Shown here one piece after another: positions 8,263 through 16,192 of a stretch of 30,583 bases of DNA. The number at the start of each line of letters is the position of its first letter. Position 1 is the first letter of the stretch. A model generated the notes under the pieces. That model searched no databases, had not been told where the DNA came from, and saw nothing but the letters and a program-made list of their open reading frames with translations. The position numbers and the translations under genes are program-made. The stretch comes from DATHGT01 sp035317605 (lineage in GTDB: Bacteria > Methylomirabilota > Methylomirabilia > Rokubacteriales > CSP1-6), in assembly GCA_035317605.1 (NCBI GenBank), contig DATHGT010000129.1, positions 1 to 30,583 of the forward strand, read 5' to 3'.

Positions 8263-8970
8263 TCATTGAAGGGCCGGGCTGGCCGGCGCGAACGCGTAGG
8301 GCGCCCACGGGCCGCTCACGCGCAGCCGGACGCCGACCACGAGGTCGAGGCTGGCTTCGACGGCGTCGCGGTACTCCGCGCTGCGCCCGCGCTCGATCAG
8401 GTGATAGACGCTGGCCCTCAACGGCGGGGTGGTGCGCCGCTCCACGCGCTCGGCCGTCACCAGCGCGTCGAGTCGCGGTCGCAGCGGCTCCAGCTCCGGC
8501 ACGCGCTCCTTCCGGAGCCAGTGGCGCCGCCGCTCCGCGAGATAGCGCGCGCCGGGACCGAGGCCGGTCTCGTCCGCACTCTCGCCGCGCGCCTCGACCT
8601 CGACGGCGACGGCGACGGGCGCCTCGTCCTGGAAGACGTGAAGCGTCATCTGCTCGCGGCCGGTCACCAGATCGAGCGCTTCGCCGAGCCCCTCGGCGGC
8701 GTCGGTCAGCCATTCCGCGAGGGCCGTGGCCTCCTGGACGGTGCCGAACCGGGCCGGCAGGATCGCGTCGCTGATCCCGGCCAGACGGCGCACGACCTCG
8801 TCGTGTCCGCGAAGGGTGTCGGGCGTGGCGGCCGGCGCGTCCGCCATCTCGCCGACCACGGCCACCACGTCGGCCACCGCGACGAGCGAGAGCGGCTCAC
8901 CGGCGAGCCCGGGCCCCAGTGGCGTGACGGGCCTGTGCTTCACGACCGCGTAGAGATACCGCCGACTCAT
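8263..8970 (-). CDS. GvpL/GvpF family gas vesicle protein (copy nearest gvpK)
   Basis: Starting at ATG 8970 (residues SRRYLYAVV), this gives 235 residues; an upstream in-frame start at 9003 would sit inside the neighbouring gene. GvpF/L hallmarks are the YLYAVV opening strand, ADVVAVVGEM, GHDEVVRRL, ILPARFGTV in the central GvpF/L signature position, and the terminal GPWAPYAFAP motif. These proteins are assembly factors that contact GvpA. The start overlaps the stop of the small GvpA-family gene in an ATGA junction. It is one of three GvpF/L paralogues in the cluster and is alanine- and arginine-rich. Confidence 0.9.
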   Translation of the reverse strand: MSRRYLYAVVKHRPVTPLGPGLAGEPLSLVAVADVVAVVGEMADAPAATPDTLRGHDEVVRRLAGISDAILPARFGTVQEATALAEWLTDAAEGLGEALDLVTGREQMTLHVFQDEAPVAVAVEVEARGESADETGLGPGARYLAERRRHWLRKERVPELEPLRPRLDALVTAERVERRTTPPLRASVYHLIERGRSAEYRDAVEASLDLVVGVRLRVSGPWAPYAFAPASPALQ

Positions 8971-9167
8971 GCCCGCCCCTTCAGGATCCGGTCGGCCGAG
9001 CACAGGATCACCCCGAGCCGCAGGTAGATGAGGTCGACGCCGGCGAGGCCCAGGATGATCTCGCCGTCGATGACCACGCCCTTGGTCAGCACGTTGTCGA
9101 CGAGGTCGAGCAGCGAGGCGTCGGGCTCGTCGAGCAGGGCGCGGGTGTCGAGCGGCTTCGCGCTCAT
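8967..9167 (-). CDS. Small GvpA/J/M/S-family gas vesicle protein
   Basis: This 66-residue protein consists almost entirely of the GvpA fold: SLLDLVDNVLTKGVVIDGEIILGLAGVDLIYLRLGVILCSADRI. The pattern resembles the minor paralogues GvpM/GvpS rather than the main shell protein, because the WVRVSLVGIELL segment is replaced by EIILGLAGVDLIYLRL. It probably nucleates or caps the vesicle. It overlaps both neighbours by four bases (ATGA downstream, GTGA or ATGA-type upstream), so expression is coupled to the GvpF/L proteins on each side. Confidence 0.88.
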   Translation of the reverse strand: MSAKPLDTRALLDEPDASLLDLVDNVLTKGVVIDGEIILGLAGVDLIYLRLGVILCSADRILKGRA

Positions 9168-9961
9168 GAGGCGTCGGTCACGAAGCTGTAGGGCGGCCAG
9201 GGGCCGGAGAGGTTCAGGTCGTAGCCGTCCGGCGCCAGCGCGCGCGCCCGGCGGGCGATCTCCGCGCGGAAGGCGCGGGCGCGAGCGACGGGGACGAGGA
9301 ACGCGGCTTCGAGGAGCAGGCGACCGGGGGTCCCGGCGTCCGGGCGCCGGCGGCGCGCGTCGTCGGCGCGCCCGGCGAGATCGTCGAAGAGGCGGTCGGC
9401 CTCGACCCGCGCCTCAGCGGCCAGGCGCTGGGCCGCGTCCTTCTCGGCTTTTTTCCTCAGCAGGAACGCGGTGCCCGACGCGGAGGCGCCGTCGCCTCCG
9501 GTCGTCGCGCGCGCGAGCGCGCGACGCTCGTCGAGGGTGACCCGCAGTCCCCACTCCTGCCGCCCGGCCACGCGGCGCAGGAGCGCGTCGAGCTTCCGGC
9601 GCAAGCGCGTGACGTGAGCGATCGCGCGCGCGTCGTCGGCGAACAGCGTGAACATCTTCATCGGCACCACGGTGGCTCCGCCGCGGACGACGTGCTCGAC
9701 CATCGCCTCGTGGGCGAGCGCGCACCGCGACACCCAGTCGAGGTCGCGCAGCCCGCTCTCGATGCGCGCCGCGCTCCAGCGGACGAGCGGAGCGTCGGCG
9801 ACGACGAGCCAGAGTCCGGCGGCCACGCGCACCACGCGGGGCCGTCCCATCCCCGGCAGTCCCGCCGGGGCCCGTACGAGTCGGGGCGCGCTCCGCCCGG
9901 CCGCCACGCCGTAGACGTAGGTCGCGGTGTCCGATGTGACGGGCACGCGGGACCTAGCCAC
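9164..9961 (-). CDS. GvpL/GvpF family gas vesicle protein (arginine-rich copy)
   Basis: This 265-residue protein starts at GTG 9961, which overlaps the ArsA-like gene by eight bases. It has the GvpF/L start TYVYGVAAG, the central MVEHVVRGGATVVPMKMFTLF segment, LLRKKAEKDAAQRLAAEARVEADRLFDDL, and the end motif LSGPWPPYSFV. That end motif matches the 12231-13205 paralogue almost exactly. As an assembly factor it is expected to bind GvpA. The sequence is more divergent and arginine-rich than the 12231-13205 copy. Confidence 0.88.
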   Translation of the reverse strand: MARSRVPVTSDTATYVYGVAAGRSAPRLVRAPAGLPGMGRPRVVRVAAGLWLVVADAPLVRWSAARIESGLRDLDWVSRCALAHEAMVEHVVRGGATVVPMKMFTLFADDARAIAHVTRLRRKLDALLRRVAGRQEWGLRVTLDERRALARATTGGDGASASGTAFLLRKKAEKDAAQRLAAEARVEADRLFDDLAGRADDARRRRPDAGTPGRLLLEAAFLVPVARARAFRAEIARRARALAPDGYDLNLSGPWPPYSFVTDAS

Positions 9962-11924
9962 GGGCCGCGCTCATCAGCTCCCAGCTTCGCTGCCACCGAG
10001 AAAGCGCGCGGACGCCGCGCGGCGGTGGCGCGAGCGCGGGCGTGCGGACGATGGTTGTGGGGTCTTTCAGGTCAACGAGGAGCGCCTTCACGGAGGCCTG
10101 CTCCGCGCGCGTCGCCTGACGACAGCGGGCGCAGAGCGGCTCGCCCGACGTGAGCGCGTTGACGATCACGCCGCCGACGGTCACGCCGAATCGGTTCAGC
10201 GCGCGCACCAGGCGCGCGGTCTCCAGGCGCGGCAGCGCCGCGGCGCGGGTGATCACGAGGGCGCGGCAGCGATCGGGGTCGCGCAGGAGCGCCCCGAGAC
10301 GGCGGAGGTCACGGGCCAGCGCCACCAGGTCGGCGCCGAGGTCGCCGAGGCCGATGACCTTGCGGTACTTGAGCAGGATCTCCATGAACGCGTGGACCCA
10401 TTCGAGCGCGGCTTCGGGCATCTCGAGCAGGCGCAGCGCGTGACCGGTGGGCGCGGTGTCGACCACGACGACATCGTACGCCGACCGGTCGAGCGCTTCG
10501 ACGACCTCCAGCAACCCGAGCAGCTCGTCGATGCCGGGCGGGGCCAGGTCGATCAGGTCCTCCACCACGGTCCGGTCGAAGGCCGGGTCGAACGACGAGT
10601 CGCCGCGGAGGGCGTCGAACACCTCCCCCACCGCCGCGAGATAACGTGCTCGCTGGGACGCGAAGAGCGCGGGAGCGTCGATCTCGCGGGCGTGGAGTCC
10701 CGCGGGAGCGCCCGGCGGGTGGCGGGCGTCGTCGCCGAGCGAGACCCCGAGCACGTCGCCGAGCGAGTGGGCGGGGTCGACCGAGAGCACGAGCACCCGG
10801 CGTGGCGCGCGGCGCGCGGCCAGCGCGAGCGCCAGGGCCGTCGCGCACGTGGTCTTGCCCACTCCGCCCTTGCCGGTGAACAGGACGAGCTGGAGCGTGT
10901 CGGGAAGCCACGCTCCCAGCGCGGCGGCGCGGCGCGCCGGTGCGCGACGGCCCGAGCGCGCGCGGCCTCGCCGGCGGCGGGGCGTCGCGGTGGCGACGCC
11001 GTTCGACGAGAGCGCGCGGCCAAGACCCCGCAAGGCGCCGACGCCGCGCGGCTCGCGGGCGAGCGCGGGGAGCAGCCGCAACGCGTGGTCCGAGAACGCG
11101 TGGCGCGCGGCGCGAACGATCTCACGCTCGGCGCAGAGCCGCCCCTCGCAGGCGACGCACGGCCCGCCCGGCTCCGGCGTGAGCCGGTTGACGATCACGT
11201 CCCCCACGGACAGGCCGTTGGCACGGAGCGCGGCGATCGCGTCCTTCGTCTCCTCGAGCGCCAGCGCCTCGGGCAGAAGGATCCACGAGAACGCGCAGCG
11301 GTCGGGATCCCGGAGCAGCGCGTGGAGCCGGCGGCCGTCGCCCGCGATCTCGTCGACGAGCGCGTCGGCGGCGTCCGGACGATAGCGTCCGCCCAGGCTC
11401 TGGGCGAGGAACCGATACTTGGCCTGCATGTCGTCCAGCACCTCGGCCATGCGCGCGAGCGTGCGCGGCATGGCCAGCAGCCTCAGCGTGTGGCCGGTGG
11501 GCGCGGTGTCGACCACCACGTCCTCGTACGCGCGGGCCTCGCCGAGGCGGGTCAGCTCGAGGAGCCCGATCAGCTCGTCGACGCCGGGCAAGGCCAGGCG
11601 CAGCAGGCGCTCGATGTCGTCGTCGTCGAGATAGGTACCCCGCGACAGAATCCGCGCGAGCTGGCCGCGGTGCGCGCTCACGAAGCGGGCGAGGGCGGCA
11701 TCGGCGTCCAGCTCGGCCGCGTGCAGCGAGCCGCGGCGGGTGGGCACGGGTCGGGCCGCGGGACCGAGACGGAGGCCGAGGAGATCGCCGAGCGAGTGGG
11801 CGGGATCGGTGGAGACGAGGAGAACCCGATGCCCGCGCTCGGCGCGGGCCACCGCGGCGGCGCCGGCGCACGTGGTCTTGCCGACTCCGCCCTTGCCGCC
11901 AAAGAACTGGTAGTGCTGTCGCCT
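9954..11924 (-). CDS. Tandem double-domain ArsA/Get3-like ATPase in the gas vesicle cluster (start unresolved)
   Basis: Two ArsA/Get3-like halves are fused. Half one has Walker A GGKGGVGKTT (about residues 10-19 of the frame used here), STDPAHSLGD and DTAPTGHTLRLL. Half two has GKGGVGKTT near residue 350, SVDPAHSLGD and DTAPTGHALRLL. An arginine-rich linker joins them. Each half also has a CxxC (CVAC near residue 255, CARC near residue 597), as in Get3 rather than in the arsenite site of ArsA. Get3 ATPases shield hydrophobic membrane segments; here the client might be GvpA. The start is a problem: after an in-frame stop at 11988-11990 there is no ATG, GTG, TTG or CTG before the first P-loop, and the first GTG (11852) would remove it. 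The upper boundary is therefore set by homology and abuts the gvpG stop. Confidence 0.8.
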   Translation of the reverse strand, partial: RRQHYQFFGGKGGVGKTTCAGAAAVARAERGHRVLLVSTDPAHSLGDLLGLRLGPAARPVPTRRGSLHAAELDADAALARFVSAHRGQLARILSRGTYLDDDDIERLLRLALPGVDELIGLLELTRLGEARAYEDVVVDTAPTGHTLRLLAMPRTLARMAEVLDDMQAKYRFLAQSLGGRYRPDAADALVDEIAGDGRRLHALLRDPDRCAFSWILLPEALALEETKDAIAALRANGLSVGDVIVNRLTPEPGGPCVACEGRLCAEREIVRAARHAFSDHALRLLPALAREPRGVGALRGLGRALSSNGVATATPRRRRGRARSGRRAPARRAAALGAWLPDTLQLVLFTGKGGVGKTTCATALALALAARRAPRRVLVLSVDPAHSLGDVLGVSLGDDARHPPGAPAGLHAREIDAPALFASQRARYLAAVGEVFDALRGDSSFDPAFDRTVVEDLIDLAPPGIDELLGLLEVVEALDRSAYDVVVVDTAPTGHALRLLEMPEAALEWVHAFMEILLKYRKVIGLGDLGADLVALARDLRRLGALLRDPDRCRALVITRAAALPRLETARLVRALNRFGVTVGGVIVNALTSGEPLCARCRQATRAEQASVKALLVDLKDPTTIVRTPALAPPPRGVRALSRWQRSWELMSAARG

Positions 11925-12234
11925 ACCCGCGGTCTCCGCCTTCTTCCTCGTCCTCGTCCCAGAGGCTGGCTTCGATGCCGGTGATCTTCACGTCGCCCAG
12001 CCCTTCGTCGGCGCGCTCGCGACTCTCGCGGATCTTCCGGATGGCATCGAGGAGCTCGCGCTCGGTCTCGGCGAACTCCGCCTCGGTGATCTCGCCGAGC
12101 TCGAGGCGCATCTGCGCGGCCAGCAGCTCCTCGCGCAGGTGCGTGTCGTCGTTGAGCTCGGCGTCCACGGCGGCGACCAACTTGCCCAGCACGAACTTGA
12201 TGCCGCCGACCAGCAGGGTGTCGAGGATGATCAT
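11923..12234 (-). CDS. gvpG: Gas vesicle protein GvpG
   Basis: This 103-residue protein begins MIILDTLLVGGIKFVLGKL, the usual GvpG N-terminus. A charged helical region follows (LREELLAAQMRLELGEITEAEFAETERELL), then an acidic tail (WDEDEEEGGDRG). GvpG is a short accessory protein needed for gas vesicle assembly and is usually found between gvpF and gvpL-type genes, as here. ATG 12234 overlaps the GvpF/L stop in an ATGA junction. Its stop coincides with the unresolved beginning of the ArsA-like frame, one base out of phase. Confidence 0.9.
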   Translation of the reverse strand: MIILDTLLVGGIKFVLGKLVAAVDAELNDDTHLREELLAAQMRLELGEITEAEFAETERELLDAIRKIRESRERADEGLGDVKITGIEASLWDEDEEEGGDRG

Positions 12235-13205
12235 TCGGCGTCGCGGGCCCGCTCCAGCTTGAGCCGGATGTTGACGAAGTTGTAGGGCGGCCAGGGACCG
12301 GTGTAGCGGAAGGTCAGCCGGTCGTAGCGCGCGCCCAGCTCCTTGACCCGCGAGTCGAAGGGCGACTCCTGATCGCGGGAGACCAGGAAGGCCGCGTTCA
12401 TGATCATCTTGTCGCCGATGGGCTTGTTCGTGCGCGAGGCCACCGACACGTCGCGCAGCTGGGCCAGGATCTCGTTGGCGTAGCGCTCCGAGCGCGACTG
12501 CAGCGCCGCCTCCAGCAGGCGGCCGTACTGCATGCGGGCGAAGTAGGTGGAGCCCTTCTGCGAGGAGATCTCGGTCTTGAGCCGGCGGACTTCCTCGTCT
12601 TCCTTCTCGACCTCGCGGATGGCCACGTCACGGTCCCACAGGAGCTTGAGCCCGAACTCGAGCTTGTCCTGCATCTTGTCGAGCACGTCGTGGAAGGCGT
12701 CGTAGGCCCCGCGCAGCAGCTCCACGATGTCGTTGCGGGTCTTGAACACGGTGCCGAACGACATGGGGATGACGGTGTGGGTGCGCATGACGTTTTCGTT
12801 CACGCGCTCGTGGGCCAGCACGTTCTCGCGGGTGGCGTCGGGCACCTCGATGGGCGTGTCGGAGACGACGGCCGCGATGTCCTTGTGGTGGACGGTGTGC
12901 ACCTCGGCCGGCTCGGCGCCCAGCCCGACCGCGCCGAACTTCAGGGGCTCGGGCGCCTGGATCACGCAGTAGACGTACTGTCCGCGCGTGCTTGCCGAAC
13001 GAGAGCCCGCGCGCACCTCCGCGGGCGAGGCCAGCGCGACGTCGACGTCGTCGCGCTCGACGTCCGGCAGCCGCCGCCCGCCGTCACGGGCTTCGCGCTG
13101 GGGGGCGGTCTTCGCGGGGGCCGCCTCGCGCGGGGCCGCCGTCTTGGCGGCGGGAGTCCTGGAACTCCGTCGTTCCTTCTGCTGGGCCCGCTTGGTTCCC
13201 GCCAT
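12231..13205 (-). CDS. GvpL/GvpF family gas vesicle protein with basic N-terminal extension
   Basis: This is the best-conserved of the three GvpF/L proteins (324 residues): QYVYCVIQAPEP, DIAAVVSDTPIEVPDATRENVLAHERVNE, HTVIPMSFGTVFKT, GLKLLWDRDV, an EKEDEEVRRLKTEI helix, and the terminal YTGPWPPYNFVNIRLK. About 70 residues rich in Lys, Arg, Ala and Pro precede the fold; they look disordered and are absent from the other two copies. ATG 13205 lies six bases after the response regulator stop. The role is an assembly factor for the GvpA shell. The basic tail could bind the acidic tail of GvpG or nucleic acid, which is inference. Confidence 0.92.
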   Translation of the reverse strand: MAGTKRAQQKERRSSRTPAAKTAAPREAAPAKTAPQREARDGGRRLPDVERDDVDVALASPAEVRAGSRSASTRGQYVYCVIQAPEPLKFGAVGLGAEPAEVHTVHHKDIAAVVSDTPIEVPDATRENVLAHERVNENVMRTHTVIPMSFGTVFKTRNDIVELLRGAYDAFHDVLDKMQDKLEFGLKLLWDRDVAIREVEKEDEEVRRLKTEISSQKGSTYFARMQYGRLLEAALQSRSERYANEILAQLRDVSVASRTNKPIGDKMIMNAAFLVSRDQESPFDSRVKELGARYDRLTFRYTGPWPPYNFVNIRLKLERARDAE

Positions 13206-13211
13206 ACGCGT

Positions 13212-13649
13212 CTATCTCCTCTTCGAATGATCGCTTTGAGCGGTGTGTCCGAGCATGCGCTGGATCTCCCGCAAGAGGTCCTCGGGAAGGCAGGGCTTGG
13301 TCAGGAAGCCGTCGCAGCCGGCCTCGGCCGCCTGCTCCGGTGCGCCGGCGAGGGCGTGGCCCGTGACCGCGATGACCGGAATGTTCTTGGTCCGGGCGTC
13401 CGCCTTCAGCGCGCGCGTCGCCTGCCAGCCGTCGATTCCGGGCAGGGACAGGTCCATCACGACGAGATCGGGGGGACGCTCGAAGGCGCGCTCGAGGGCT
13501 TCGGCGCCGTTGGCCGCCTCCACCACGTCCAGGCCCTGGAACTTCAGGTATGCCGAGTACATCTCCCGGTTGTCGGCGTAGTCGTCGACCACGAGGATGA
13601 GCGGCGCCGACCCGCGCGACCGTCCGCGCGCGGAGGGCTTGCGACTCAT
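13212..13649 (-). CDS. Single-domain response regulator within the gas vesicle cluster
   Basis: From ATG 13649 this encodes 145 residues: a short basic lead then a CheY-like receiver with the acidic pair D22-D23 in ILVVDDYADN, phosphoacceptor D66 in VVMDLSLPGIDGW, the T in VIAVTGHA, and K in FLTKPC. No output domain follows, so it should act by protein contact, like DivK or CheY. It overlaps the kinase stop as ATGA, which makes that kinase its likely partner. A larger open frame extends upstream but is a shadow of the kinase gene. Confidence 0.93.
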   Translation of the reverse strand: MSRKPSARGRSRGSAPLILVVDDYADNREMYSAYLKFQGLDVVEAANGAEALERAFERPPDLVVMDLSLPGIDGWQATRALKADARTKNIPVIAVTGHALAGAPEQAAEAGCDGFLTKPCLPEDLLREIQRMLGHTAQSDHSKRR

Positions 13650-15829
13650 CGCGCCTCCCCCACCCGCGTGGGCAGGATCAGCGTGAACGTGGAGCCGCTG
13701 CCGAGCTTGCTGTCGACGGTGATCCGGCCGCCCAGCATGCTGGCCAACCGGCGGCAGATCGACAGCCCCAGCCCCGCCCCGCCGTATTCGCGGGTGGGCG
13801 AGCTGTCGGCCTGGCGGAAGTCCTCGAAGATCGTGGTCTGGTCCTCGGGCGCGACGCCGATGCCGGTGTCCTTCACCGCGATGGCCAGCGTCCCGTCCGT
13901 CCGGCGCAGGCGGCTCGTCACCGTGATCGAGCCCTCGGGGGTGAACTTCAGCGCGTTGGATAACAGATTCAGCACGATCTGCTTCACCTTCTGGCGGTCG
14001 CTGTGGAGGATCTTCCCCTGGGGATCGAGCTCGGTCGTGACCTTGAGCTTGGAGCGGACGATGATCGGGTCCAGCTCGGCCATGACTTCCCCGACCAGGT
14101 CGGGCACGAGAAACTCGCTGGCGTGCAGCGGCATCTTGCCCGCCTCGATCCGCGAGATGTCCAGGATGTCGTTGATCAGCGACAGGAGGTGCTTCGAGTT
14201 CGAGTCGATGCGGCCGAGGTTGCGCTTCTGCTGGGTCGACATGTCGCCCGCGATGCCCTGCAGCAGCATGCTCGTGTAGCCGAGGATCGCGTTGAGCGGG
14301 GTCCGGAACTCGTGGGACATGTTGGCCAGGAACTGCGACTTCAGCGCGGAGGCCTGCTCGAGCTGGATGTGCTGGCGCCGGAGCAGCTCGTTCTGGCGGA
14401 CCAGCTCGGCCGTGGCCTGGCGGACTTTCTCCTCCAGCTCGTCGGAGGCCCGCTTGAGCTGCTCGTAGAGCCGCTCCTTTTCCAGCGCCTCGGTGCGGTC
14501 GTGCAGGATGGTCACCACGCCGACCAGCTCGCCGTGCTCGGACAGGACCTTGCCGGCCATGGCCTCGAAGGGCACTGCGGCCGTCGTCTCGGGGTCGACG
14601 AGACCGATGTCCCCGCGGTGGCGCTGGGCCTCGAGGAACAACAGGTTGGCCACGAACGAGGAGAAGTGGGCGTCGTTGGCGTTCACGCGCGGGGCGGCAT
14701 CGGCGGAGGCGCCTTTGGGCACGGTGAACAGCCGCTCGGCGGGGTTGTTCATCATCACGATGGCGCCGCCCGGATCGGTGACGAGGATGGGGTCGGCCAC
14801 GGAGTCGATGAGCATGTTCAGCCGGTTGCGCTCGGCGCGCACGTCGGCTTCGACCAGCCGCATCCGCCGGTAGTTCTCCTCGATCTCCTCGGTGGCGCGT
14901 CGGAGGTCGGTGACGTCGCGCAGGATCGAGACGATGCCCGTGCCCTGCTGCGGGTCGTTGACGATGGCGCCCAGGAGCTCGAAGAGGAGGTCCGACCCCT
15001 CGTTGGGGTCGACGAGCAGCAGCTCGCGACGGAGCGGCTCGGCGCGGGCGGTGGCGCTCCACGACAGCGCCGCCGAGAACATCATGTTGTTGAGGGCCAC
15101 CGCGCGCTGCCGGCCCTCGCTCTCGCCGTCGCGGGAGGCGAAGAGGTTTTCCGCGCTCGTGTTCGCGATCAGCATCCGCCCTTCGGTGTCGGTCAATAAA
15201 ATCGGGTCGGAGACGGCGTCGATGACGCCCTGGAGGAGCATGCGGTCGCGGTCGAGCCGCCGGTGGCTCTCCAGGCTGCCCCGGTAGGAGCGCAGGCGCG
15301 CCAGACGCGGCCCCAGCATGTCGGCGACCCAGCGGCTCTCGCGCACGACCGAGGGCGACACGGGGCCCACGAGCAGGACACCCACGCGGACGTCCTCGTC
15401 CATCGTCAAGCCATGGAGGGGGACGGCGAGGACAGGCCCCTCCGGCAGGCCGAGGCCGACGTCGCTCCCGTTGTCGGAGAGCACGACGGGCTGAGTCCGC
15501 CAGAGCGCCGACACGAGCCGGTGGTCGCGCTGATCGAGATCGACGCTGAGGCCGGCTCCCCGCCGGGGCAGCCCGTACCGGGCGATGTCGGTCAGCCGGG
15601 CCCCCGTGGGGTCGACCATCGTGCAGAGGACGAGGCGCGCCCCGGCGTGCGTGGCCAGCCACTCCGCCGCGCGTTGCGCGCACTCGGCCGGATCGTCGGA
15701 GGCGAGGAGGAACTCGAGCAGGTGGAGCTTCTCCTCGTGCGAGGTGGCCGATACCACGCGCGCCGCCTCGCGCGCCACGCGCGCCTCACGCGCCCCGCGC
15801 GTCTTGCGGGCGGGCAGGATGCTCGCCAC
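13646..15829 (-). CDS. Soluble PAS-domain histidine kinase within the gas vesicle cluster
   Basis: This 727-residue kinase starts at GTG 15829, three bases after the gvpA stop. No membrane segment is visible, so it is cytosolic. Order: a GAF-like region (about 30-190), PAS (about 205-330, VIDAVSDPILLTDTEGRMLIAN), a second PAS (about 350-470, SVADPILVTDPGGAIVMMNN), a coiled coil, HisKA with H506 in NMSHEFRTPLN, then an HATPase domain with NLLSNALKFTPEG, DTGIGVAPED and GGAGLGLSI. The two PAS domains probably sense a cytosolic redox, light or small-molecule signal. Its place between gvpA and the gvpF/L genes points to control of buoyancy, but no DNA-binding regulator is encoded beside it. Confidence 0.92.
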   Translation of the reverse strand: MASILPARKTRGAREARVAREAARVVSATSHEEKLHLLEFLLASDDPAECAQRAAEWLATHAGARLVLCTMVDPTGARLTDIARYGLPRRGAGLSVDLDQRDHRLVSALWRTQPVVLSDNGSDVGLGLPEGPVLAVPLHGLTMDEDVRVGVLLVGPVSPSVVRESRWVADMLGPRLARLRSYRGSLESHRRLDRDRMLLQGVIDAVSDPILLTDTEGRMLIANTSAENLFASRDGESEGRQRAVALNNMMFSAALSWSATARAEPLRRELLLVDPNEGSDLLFELLGAIVNDPQQGTGIVSILRDVTDLRRATEEIEENYRRMRLVEADVRAERNRLNMLIDSVADPILVTDPGGAIVMMNNPAERLFTVPKGASADAAPRVNANDAHFSSFVANLLFLEAQRHRGDIGLVDPETTAAVPFEAMAGKVLSEHGELVGVVTILHDRTEALEKERLYEQLKRASDELEEKVRQATAELVRQNELLRRQHIQLEQASALKSQFLANMSHEFRTPLNAILGYTSMLLQGIAGDMSTQQKRNLGRIDSNSKHLLSLINDILDISRIEAGKMPLHASEFLVPDLVGEVMAELDPIIVRSKLKVTTELDPQGKILHSDRQKVKQIVLNLLSNALKFTPEGSITVTSRLRRTDGTLAIAVKDTGIGVAPEDQTTIFEDFRQADSSPTREYGGAGLGLSICRRLASMLGGRITVDSKLGSGSTFTLILPTRVGEAR

Positions 15830-15832
15830 GCC

Positions 15833-16165
15833 CTAGACGGCGGCCCTTCTTCGCCGCGCCGGCACCCGAGCGCCGTCGCCGACGCTGGCCAGCTGAGTCC
15901 GCAGGGCCGCGTTCTCGGCTACCAACGCTTCATGGGCCTTGGCGTCGATGGCAACGGGGCGGGCGGTGGGCACGGACTGACCGACGGCCTCGGAATATTT
16001 CAGGTACGTGTCGATCGAGGCCACCACGATGCGAGCTTCGACCGTGATCAGGTCGATGCCCACCAGGGACACCCTGACCCACGCGTCGATGACAATGCCC
16101 TTGTCGAGGACTCGATCGAGGACATCGATGAGACTTGTACCACCCGTCGTCCGTTCAACCGGCAT
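15833..16165 (-). CDS. gvpA: Gas vesicle structural protein GvpA with C-terminal extension
   Basis: Residues 1-70 match the main shell protein GvpA: SLIDVLDRVLDKGIVIDAWVRVSLVGIDLITVEARIVVASIDTYLKYSEAVG, including the amphipathic helices and beta-hairpin that build the ribs. The protein is 110 residues rather than the usual 70 or so. The extra part holds a short coiled-coil-like helix (KAHEALVAENAALRTQLASV) and ends in RRRRAAV. The start at ATG 16165 has a strong AGGAGG about eight bases upstream, the best ribosome site in the cluster and fitting for an abundant protein. The gene follows gvpJ after 27 bases and precedes the sensor kinase. Confidence 0.93.
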   Translation of the reverse strand: MPVERTTGGTSLIDVLDRVLDKGIVIDAWVRVSLVGIDLITVEARIVVASIDTYLKYSEAVGQSVPTARPVAIDAKAHEALVAENAALRTQLASVGDGARVPARRRRAAV

Positions 16166-16192
16166 CGTTGTTCCTCCTGTGCGTCGACCGGC

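Noticed and set aside
9954..11924. Arsenite efflux ATPase ArsA and an arsenic resistance locus
   Set aside because: No arsB, arsR or arsC is present; both halves have Get3-like CxxC, and the gene is embedded among gas vesicle genes.
12690..14279. 529-codon plus-strand open frame over the GvpF/L, response regulator and kinase genes
   Set aside because: No recognisable domain; the minus strand has three clear overlapping-junction genes with catalytic motifs.
13212..15683. 823-codon open frame that would fuse a kinase-like part to the response regulator
   Set aside because: Only its last 145 codons are a receiver; the rest is the kinase gene read in the wrong frame.
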